The translations under genes and the position numbers were made by a program. A stretch of DNA of 64,000 nt, from the NCBI RefSeq assembly GCF_009720625.1, contig NZ_CP046266.1:1249501-1313500 (forward strand). The letters are read 5' to 3'. Under the pieces are notes generated by a model. The model did not search any database, was not told the DNA's origin, and saw nothing but the letters and a program-made list of their open reading frames with translations. This DNA is from Metabacillus sediminilitoris (GTDB lineage Bacteria; Bacillota; Bacilli; Bacillales; Bacillaceae). Shown here in pieces: positions 58,355 to 64,000 of this stretch. Every line of letters starts with the position of its first letter. Position 1 is the first letter of the stretch.

Positions 58355-59305
58355 TTGAAAAAGAGAGGGATCATTCCTTTTGTTTTTACAGCTTTCCTTT
58401 TGGTTTTTATAAGCTTAGTAATTTGGTTTCTTAAAGAAGATAATAAGCCAAAAGTAATATTTGTTGGACAAAGATTAGATACAGAGTATTGGAAAATTAT
58501 TGAGTCAGGAGCCAAAGAAGGTTTTCGCGATTTTGATATAGAGGGGGAAGTTCTTGCACCAGATTCTGTCTATCCTATTAGTAATCAGCCCAATTTGTTA
58601 AAAACGGTCTTAAAACAACATCCAGATGCACTAATTGTAACACCAACTGTCCCAGCAGATACCATCCCTGTTTTGGAAGAGTATAAGAAAAATAATATTC
58701 CTGTCATTTTTGCTTCGAGGGATATTGAGTGGGAGCATAAAACATCCTACATTGGAACAGATCATTATGCATTAGGAAAAACAGCAGGCAAGTTGTTAGG
58801 TTCAATGGTGTATCCAGGGGAACAGGTAGCGATCATTTATGGAGGACAAGATGACCAAGCTATGATTGATCGAAAAAATGGCATGAAAAAAGTGTTAGAG
58901 GATATCGGAATAGAAATTGTCACAGAACAGTCAGGTTATGACCAATTTGGAAATCCGAAACCAGTAATTGGTGCTATTTTACAAAAACATCCTGATATTC
59001 AAGGGATTGTTACTACTAGCGATCGATTAGCTCTAGATGTATTAAAAACATTAGAGAAGAAAGAGGTAAATATCCCTGTCATTGGAACGGATGGTATAAC
59101 AGATATGGTAGAATCCATTGAAGCAGGAAAGATGAATGCTACTATAGCACAGAATCCCTATGATATAGGATATCTAAGTGTAGAACAGGCAAAGAAAGCA
59201 ATTGATGGAGCCAAAACTGAAAAAAGGATCGATAGTGGAATTGATATCATAACTGAGGGTAATGCAAATGAGAGATTAAATTTTATACAAAAATTATTAG
59301 ATTGA
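58355..59305 (+). CDS. membrane-anchored sugar-binding protein (Peripla_BP_4 type), orphan
   Basis: A 316-residue protein with an N-terminal hydrophobic helix (GIIPFVFTAFLLVFISLVIW) and no lipobox Cys, so it is anchored by an uncleaved helix. The rest is a ribose-type binding fold: KVIFVGQRLDTEYWKIIESG, ALIVTPTVPADTIPVLEEY, IGTDHYALGKTAGKLL, IPVIGTDGITDMVESIEAGK. TTG start after AAGGAG. No kinase, permease or ATPase is adjacent. It may feed a sensor or transporter encoded elsewhere. Confidence 0.8.
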   Translation: MKKRGIIPFVFTAFLLVFISLVIWFLKEDNKPKVIFVGQRLDTEYWKIIESGAKEGFRDFDIEGEVLAPDSVYPISNQPNLLKTVLKQHPDALIVTPTVPADTIPVLEEYKKNNIPVIFASRDIEWEHKTSYIGTDHYALGKTAGKLLGSMVYPGEQVAIIYGGQDDQAMIDRKNGMKKVLEDIGIEIVTEQSGYDQFGNPKPVIGAILQKHPDIQGIVTTSDRLALDVLKTLEKKEVNIPVIGTDGITDMVESIEAGKMNATIAQNPYDIGYLSVEQAKKAIDGAKTEKRIDSGIDIITEGNANERLNFIQKLLD

Positions 59306-59567
59306 AATAGATTTATTTTCAAATTTTTTTAGGAAGAATCTCATCTCAGTAAAGACCTAGATTATTGAAAAAGAAAATTTAAGTTATTCTTTTAAAAAAT
59401 GAGTGGATTCAGGTAGTTTCTATTGTTTATCCTAATGTATTATTGAAAGGAATTCTAAACCTCATATGTATCTATTTATTAAGAAGAGAGTAAGAATTTA
59501 AGTGGATAGAAAAAAGTATATGTCTAGGACATAAATCAAAACCAATGTAATTAGTAAAGTAAATCCC
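59306..59567. other. intergenic, no gene seen
   Basis: A+T-rich with no gene or structure I can support. Followed by the promoter and riboswitch of the thiamine-regulated operon. Confidence 0.4.
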
Positions 59568-59596
59568 TTGTTTTTTTTCCTTTAATTAAGTAAACT
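59568..59596 (+). promoter_or_regulatory. candidate promoter of the riboswitch operon
   Basis: TTGTTT (59568-59573), 17-bp spacer, TAAACT (59591-59596). It would start transcription just upstream of the TPP aptamer. Confidence 0.5.
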
Positions 59597-59611
59597 ACGT
59601 GTAAATTGATT

Positions 59612-59703
59612 TTTTCGGGTGCTAGTGGAAACTGGCTGAGATTGCAACTATTCTGTTGCTGACCGTGATAACCTGTTGGATAATGCCAGCGTAGGGAATG
59701 TGA
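59612..59703 (+). ncRNA. TPP riboswitch (THI element)
   Basis: The conserved blocks of the thiamine pyrophosphate aptamer are all present in order: CGGGTGC at 59616-59622, CTGAGA (59636-59641) for the pyrimidine-sensing arm, GACC then TGATAACCTG, and GATAATGCCAGCGTAGGGAA for the pyrophosphate arm. The variable P3 arm sits between CTGAGA and GACC. It is followed 14 nt later by an intrinsic terminator, so TPP binding should switch the operon off by early termination. Confidence 0.95.
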
Positions 59704-59716
59704 TTAGGGAAACTAT

Positions 59717-59749
59717 GAGCACTTTGCGTACCAGCAGAGTGCTCTTTTT
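59717..59749 (+). terminator. riboswitch expression-platform terminator
   Basis: GAGCACTTTGC (59717-59727) pairs with GCAGAGTGCTC (59734-59744) with one G-U pair and a 6-nt loop, followed by TTTTT. Confidence 0.9.
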
Positions 59750-59879
59750 GTATTCAGCAAATGATAAATTGATATCTTCGTGCCCTTATTGTTGTTCAAA
59801 ATAGCAGGAGAAAATTTAGTTATCTTGGTAAAAACAGCCTTATCCAACTTAGAAATATTCAAAAGAGAGGGTTAGAAAA

Positions 59880-60962
59880 TTGACACAAGAAATCGTAAAA
59901 CGAGTACTTGAATTTATTAAAAATGACGACCATACAGAAGATGCTTTTAATGATCAAGCATTACAGTTATTCCGATATCAATACAAACATAACATTCCAT
60001 TCCAAATGTATTGTCGACAAAAAGGAAAAACACCGAGAATGGTCAAGTCATGGAAGGATATCCCTGCAGTACCGATTAATGCATTTAAGGAGCTCACCCT
60101 AAGCTGTGAAGATCCAGAAAACGCAGAAGATGTGTTTATGACGAGTGGTACAACAAAAGGAATAAGAGGAAAGCATTATCATCCAACGTTAGACGTGTAC
60201 AACCATTCCATGTTGAAAAATTTCCGAGAACGCTTTATGAATGGTCATGAACGAATGAAAATGGGGATACTCTTTCCAACTGAAGAGGAAATGCCTAATT
60301 CATCTTTATCTCATTATCTAGCATTGGCGTTTAAAGAATGTGGGACAAATGATAGTCACTATTTTGTAAATGAAAAGGGCTTGCAAGTTGATTCATTGTT
60401 ACTAGAACTTGAACAAGCTGAAGAAACAGGAAATCCCCTTGCCCTCCTTGGTGCATCATTTAGCTTTGTTCATTTATTTGAAGAATTACAAGCGCGAGGC
60501 AGATCATTCCGTTTACCAGCCGGAAGTAGAATTCTAGATACTGGCGGCTTTAAAAATAAATCAAAGGAACTAGATTTAGAGACTTTTTATACAACTTTAT
60601 CAACGTTATTAGGTGTTGAAAAATCGCACTGCATCAACATGTATGGGATGACCGAACTGAGTACACAATTTTATGATGATGGCAATGCCATGGTTCCATC
60701 TGTAAAATCAGGTCCACATTGGATTCGAACGAGAGTAATAAATCCATTGACAGGGGAAGAAGTTCCTAATGGGGAAAAGGGAGTTCTCGTGCATTGTGAC
60801 TTAGCAAACTATAATTCTGTTACAACGATTTTAACAGAGGATCTCGGAATGGAAAATGAGGAAGGTTTTCTTTTATTGGGCAGAGTTCAAGGAGCAGAAG
60901 CAAAAGGGTGCTCAATTGCTGTTGATGAGTTCATTGCTGCGGCAAAGGAGCCTTCTCAATGA
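59880..60962 (+). CDS. LuxE-like acyl-protein synthetase
   Basis: Adenylates a carboxylic acid and carries the acyl group on a Cys for transfer to a reductase. The 360-residue protein belongs to the LuxE family (PF04443). VFMTSGTTKGIRGKHYH is the AMP-binding loop and MYGMTELSTQFYDD the adenine region. The Cys in EAKGCSIAVDEF (Cys344, 16 residues from the C-terminus) sits where LuxE carries its acyl thioester. TTG start after AGAGAGGG. Overlaps the LuxC-like gene by 4 nt. There is no luciferase, and a TPP riboswitch precedes it, so the substrate is probably not a fatty acid but a thiamine-related acid (inference). Confidence 0.85.
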   Translation: MTQEIVKRVLEFIKNDDHTEDAFNDQALQLFRYQYKHNIPFQMYCRQKGKTPRMVKSWKDIPAVPINAFKELTLSCEDPENAEDVFMTSGTTKGIRGKHYHPTLDVYNHSMLKNFRERFMNGHERMKMGILFPTEEEMPNSSLSHYLALAFKECGTNDSHYFVNEKGLQVDSLLLELEQAEETGNPLALLGASFSFVHLFEELQARGRSFRLPAGSRILDTGGFKNKSKELDLETFYTTLSTLLGVEKSHCINMYGMTELSTQFYDDGNAMVPSVKSGPHWIRTRVINPLTGEEVPNGEKGVLVHCDLANYNSVTTILTEDLGMENEEGFLLLGRVQGAEAKGCSIAVDEFIAAAKEPSQ

Positions 60963-62410
60963 AAGAAATAGCAGGCTATCTCCCTAGATTCCAAGAGGGA
61001 GAACTTGAATATAGAACCTTAACTTTTGAAGGAAAGTCAGAAAAGCTAGACATACAAGTTCCAGTATTATCAAAACAACAGCTCGATGACGTGATAGCAG
61101 TAATAAAACAGGCAAGTGCAAACATTCTTAAGTCACTAACAGTAACCGAAATTATCCAAATTATTGATAGGGTAATCGAGCAGCTTCTAGATCGCACAAA
61201 TCCTTATCGTCAAAAAGCTGAAAAACTGTTACCTATTGTGACAGGCTATGATGAAGAATTAATTAGAATTGGTTTAACCAATTATTTAAAAACATTTCGC
61301 AAGCAGAACTTGCAGCGTTTTCTTGTTGAGGATTTTGGCAACCCTTTGCTTCTTGATGATTTTCAGCCAAGAACGAAAAGAGGATTCTCTAAGGCTGTAG
61401 GGGCAAATTTGACTGTGCAAATATGGTCAGGGAATGTTCCTGCTCTCCCCCTTTGGAGCTTAATATCGAATCTTTTAGTGAAATCCGGGACAATCGGAAA
61501 AGTACCGAGTGCTGAACCCTTATTTGCCGGCTGGTTTGCAAACATGATCGTGGAAACAGAACCAAGGCTGGCAGATTGTTTAGCAGTTATTTGGTGGAAA
61601 GGCGGGGATGAAGAAAAGGAAAGACAGCTGTTTCAACAAGCAGATATCGTTCTAGCTTATGGTGGCAATCAATCATTGGAATCGATAAAAAGTCGTGTGC
61701 CCATTACAACTCGTTTCCTTCCCTTTGGGCATAAAATCAGCTTTGGAATTGTTTCAAAGATCAGTCTTGACTCGCGTAAAGCATGGAAAACGGTTCGGGA
61801 TGCCGCATACGATGTGATTCGATATGATCAGCAAGGTTGTTACTCCCCCCATTTGTTTTATGTGCAAAAGGGTGGAAATGTATCTCCGAGAGAGTTTGCT
61901 AGATATTTAGCACATGAATTAGAGAATTTTGAACAAAGATATCCCCGCAGAACTCTATCCATTGAAGAAGGAGTAAGTCTTGCTGAATGGAGACAAAAAG
62001 AAGAGATGAGCTTGTTTACAAAGCAGGAAAAGGAAGTACTAGGGGAACAAAACGGTTCGTGGACGGTTGTATTTGGCGGAAATGAAGGTGAACTAACACC
62101 AAGCTGCTTAAATAGGGTAATTAAAGTTGTTGAAGTAGACGAGCTTATTGACGTCCTTCCAAATATTGAAGCATATCGGACGTACCTCCAAACGGTCGGA
62201 ATCGCAGCTTCACCAAATGAGCTATTTCAAATGGCTGAATTATTAGGAGCAGCGGGAGTCACACGAATTACAGCTCTTGGACATATGACTTCCCCAGAAG
62301 CAGGCTGGCATCATGATGGGCGCTTTAATTTACTAGATTTGGTGAACATGGTTGATATTGAACATAGTGCAGAGGAGTATGCAGAAAGTTTGGCCTCATA
62401 TGTAGATTAG
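60959..62410 (+). CDS. LuxC-like acyl-CoA/acyl-protein reductase
   Basis: Reduces an activated acyl group to an aldehyde with NADPH; LuxC family (PF05893) of the aldehyde dehydrogenase fold, 483 residues. GANLTVQIWSGNVPALPLWS lies in the nucleotide-binding part. The nucleophile is the Cys in YDQQGCYSPHLFYV (about Cys294), the place of the LuxC acyl Cys. ITALGHMTSPEAGWHHDGRF is the conserved C-terminal block. Start codon overlaps the LuxE-like stop (ATGA). With the upstream protein it forms a carboxylic-acid reductase pair. Confidence 0.87.
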   Translation: MKEIAGYLPRFQEGELEYRTLTFEGKSEKLDIQVPVLSKQQLDDVIAVIKQASANILKSLTVTEIIQIIDRVIEQLLDRTNPYRQKAEKLLPIVTGYDEELIRIGLTNYLKTFRKQNLQRFLVEDFGNPLLLDDFQPRTKRGFSKAVGANLTVQIWSGNVPALPLWSLISNLLVKSGTIGKVPSAEPLFAGWFANMIVETEPRLADCLAVIWWKGGDEEKERQLFQQADIVLAYGGNQSLESIKSRVPITTRFLPFGHKISFGIVSKISLDSRKAWKTVRDAAYDVIRYDQQGCYSPHLFYVQKGGNVSPREFARYLAHELENFEQRYPRRTLSIEEGVSLAEWRQKEEMSLFTKQEKEVLGEQNGSWTVVFGGNEGELTPSCLNRVIKVVEVDELIDVLPNIEAYRTYLQTVGIAASPNELFQMAELLGAAGVTRITALGHMTSPEAGWHHDGRFNLLDLVNMVDIEHSAEEYAESLASYVD

Positions 62411-62421
62411 GAGATGACAAC

Positions 62422-63168
62422 ATGAGTTTTTTAATCATTGACAAAGTAACGTATAGTTACGAAGGGGAAAAAACAATTATCAATGATACGTCATGGGAGA
62501 TCAAAAAAGGGGAATTTCATAGTTTATTAGGTAAAAGTGGTTGCGGAAAAACAACACTATTAAAAATGGCATCAGGACTTCTGCATCCTAACAAAGGAGC
62601 CGTTTATTTAGGAAATGAGAAAGTAGTGAGACCTTCAACTGAAATTGGCTTTGTTTTTCAGTCACCTACTTTGTTGGAATGGAAAACAGTGATTGATAAT
62701 GTCCTCCTGCCAATCTCGCTTAAAAGAAAACCGACAAAGGAAGAGCGTGAACGAGCAAGGACGTTATTAAGGATGATGAAACTGAATGATTATGATCATC
62801 ATTATCCAGCTGAACTGTCGGGTGGACAAAAAAGCAGAGTTGCCATTGCACGTGCTTTGGTTAAAAATCCTTCGATGTTATTTTTGGACGAACCCTTTGC
62901 TGCTTTAGATGCCATTACAAGGGAAGAGTTACAGGATGATTTATTAACACTTTGTCAGCATCAAAAAATGACCGTGTTATTTATTACCCATGACATATCT
63001 GAGGCAGTGTATTTATCAGATCATGTTGCTGTGATGAAGGCAGGGGAAATTACTTACGATATAAATGTGTCTCTATTAAAGCCGCGTCGTGCTGCTGAAC
63101 GATATAGTTCATCGTTTAATGAGTATTGCCTAAAGGTGCGGGAAGCCATGAATGGAGGCAGAGTATGA
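62422..63168 (+). CDS. ABC transporter ATPase, ThiZ/SsuB type
   Basis: Energy subunit (248 residues) of an importer in the nitrate/sulfonate/taurine/HMP-precursor group. Walker A GKSGCGKTT, Q-loop FVFQSPTLLEW, signature LSGGQKSRVAIARAL, Walker B LFLDEPFAALD and switch His in FITHDISEAVYL are all intact. It lies 11 bp after the LuxC-like gene and overlaps the permease. Members regulated by TPP riboswitches (ThiXYZ) import thiamine pyrimidine precursors. Confidence 0.87.
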   Translation: MSFLIIDKVTYSYEGEKTIINDTSWEIKKGEFHSLLGKSGCGKTTLLKMASGLLHPNKGAVYLGNEKVVRPSTEIGFVFQSPTLLEWKTVIDNVLLPISLKRKPTKEERERARTLLRMMKLNDYDHHYPAELSGGQKSRVAIARALVKNPSMLFLDEPFAALDAITREELQDDLLTLCQHQKMTVLFITHDISEAVYLSDHVAVMKAGEITYDINVSLLKPRRAAERYSSSFNEYCLKVREAMNGGRV

Positions 63169-63920
63169 AAAAATATCATCTTTATTCTTTTGTCCTGTTC
63201 ATTTTAATTATGATTGTTTGGGAGCTTGTAGCAAGCACCATGTCAGAGCTCGTATTACCTGCACCTTCGGTTGTGTTAACTGTACTTTGGGACGGATTGG
63301 TGAGTGGCTATTTTTTACCTCATATTTATCGTACAGCTTCAGAAGTTGTTTTAGGGCTTTTGATTGGGACCCTTTTAGGAATGCTTGCTGGTATTATAAT
63401 GGGAGAAATTGAGATTTTAAGACGAATTCTCCTTCCCTATGTAATTGCTAGTCAGGCTGTTCCAAAGCTTGCGTTAGCCCCTTTATTTATTTTATGGTTT
63501 GGGTTTGGAATGCCGTCTAAAGTAGTCATTACAGCTCTTATCTGCTTTTTTCCATTAATGGAGAATACGATTACCTCCATTCAACAGACTGATTCAAATA
63601 AAAAAGAGTTATTTCGCGTTTTGAATGCTACAAGATGGCAAACATTAATTCATCTTAAACTTCCTGCAGGCTTACCTGGTATTTTGGCGGGATTTCGTGT
63701 AGCTGTTATCTTAGCAGTTGTCGGAGCTGTTGTTGGTGAGTTTATAGGTGGCAGTGAAGGCTTAGGGGCGATGATCATTGCTTCACAAGGAATGATGGAC
63801 ACACCACTAATGTTTGCCGTCCTTATTTTGCTTACTGCGTTAGGGATGGTTCTTTATGAGGCAGTTCGTTTACTAGAAAGATGGCTTCTAAAGCCGATGC
63901 AGAAGGAGAGAAAAAGATGA
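63165..63920 (+). CDS. ABC transporter permease, ThiX/SsuC type
   Basis: Membrane subunit of 251 residues with about 6 helices. The BPD motif region is VVGAVVGEFIGGSEGLGAMI, and QAVPKLALAPLFILWFGFGM is the typical loop of the SsuC/TauC/ThiX group. ATG at 63165 after GGAGG, overlapping the ATPase stop. The binding-protein gene overlaps its own stop in turn. Confidence 0.87.
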   Translation: MKKYHLYSFVLFILIMIVWELVASTMSELVLPAPSVVLTVLWDGLVSGYFLPHIYRTASEVVLGLLIGTLLGMLAGIIMGEIEILRRILLPYVIASQAVPKLALAPLFILWFGFGMPSKVVITALICFFPLMENTITSIQQTDSNKKELFRVLNATRWQTLIHLKLPAGLPGILAGFRVAVILAVVGAVVGEFIGGSEGLGAMIIASQGMMDTPLMFAVLILLTALGMVLYEAVRLLERWLLKPMQKERKR

Positions 63921-64000
63921 AAGCAATGATAAAGGTTTTATTAGTCTTACTGTTAGCGATGTTAACAGCATGTAATCAAGGTTCTACTGAACCAACACAA
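63917..64000 (+). CDS. lipoprotein, probable ThiY-like substrate-binding protein (3' end outside window)
   Basis: Only 28 codons are visible: MKAMIKVLLVLLLAMLTACN, a lipoprotein signal peptide with lipobox LTAC. ATGA overlap with the permease stop. By position it is the binding protein of the importer. Its pocket, which would tell the ligand, lies beyond the window. Confidence 0.75.
   Translation, partial: MKAMIKVLLVLLLAMLTACNQGSTEPTQ

Noticed and set aside
59880..62410. Bioluminescence (lux) genes
   Set aside because: LuxE- and LuxC-like genes are present without luxA, luxB or luxD, and a TPP riboswitch precedes them. Light production is not supported.

Overview
The window is low-GC DNA with strong Shine-Dalgarno sites, lipoprotein-type solute binders, cre-like (CcpA) boxes, CotF-type spore coat genes and a glcU-gdh pair. 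It therefore looks like the chromosome of an endospore-forming Bacillaceae (Bacillus sensu lato). I cannot name the species. No rRNA, tRNA or CRISPR array was seen.

Layout. 1-3.3 kb: beta-glucuronidase (5' end outside the window) and a glucuronide-type GPH symporter. 3.6-4.1 kb: two opposed gene remnants joined at a deletion scar. 4.5-19.1 kb: a large sugar locus. A binding lipoprotein, a YesM-type kinase and a YesN-type regulator (arrangement as in Geobacillus AraPST) precede a ribose/LsrB-type ABC importer, two kinases (ribokinase-like, FGGY), two epimerases and an AraD-type 4-epimerase. The likely input is a pentose or ketose feeding D-xylulose-5-P. 19.1-22.3 kb: decayed DNA, a DUF502 protein, and a GIY-YIG gene lying between the 3' part and the 5' part of group II introns in permuted order. 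22.4-26.1 kb: AraC-type regulator divergent from a GH3 beta-glucosidase. 26.5-32.5 kb: an L-tartrate module (CitMHS transporter, TtdA, TtdB, FAH-family enzyme, GntR/FCD regulator) with divergent promoters that both carry an AACGTATAC(G/A)TT palindrome between -35 and -10.

33.2-40.3 kb: cre boxes, a small-peptide unit, then a BglG/MtlR-type regulator with a UlaA-type PTS (EIIB, EIIC), a TPR protein, a class II aldolase, a P-loop kinase-like protein and HPr. 40.7-42.4 kb: glucose dehydrogenase and glucose uptake protein. 42.7-46 kb: frameshifted sarcosine/N-methyltryptophan oxidase and LysE exporter genes with a LysR regulator. 46-49.6 kb: LysR/MFS pair, Est30-type carboxylesterase, DUF3934-like small protein. 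50.2-54.6 kb: aromatic-acid-type CoA ligase and flavin monooxygenase, divergent from two overlapping IclR genes. 54.8-57.2 kb: spore-coat cluster resembling B. subtilis yraG-yraF-adhB-yraE-yraD. 57.4-59.3 kb: chimeric pseudogene and an orphan membrane-anchored sugar-binding protein.

59.6-64 kb is the most striking part: a TPP riboswitch with its terminator precedes a tightly coupled operon of LuxE-like acyl-protein synthetase, LuxC-like acyl reductase and a ThiXYZ-like ABC importer (binding protein cut by the window end). No luciferase is present. My inference is a thiamine-regulated salvage route in which an imported oxidised thiamine fragment (a carboxylic acid) is activated and reduced to its aldehyde. 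I know of no described system of this kind, but could not search for one.
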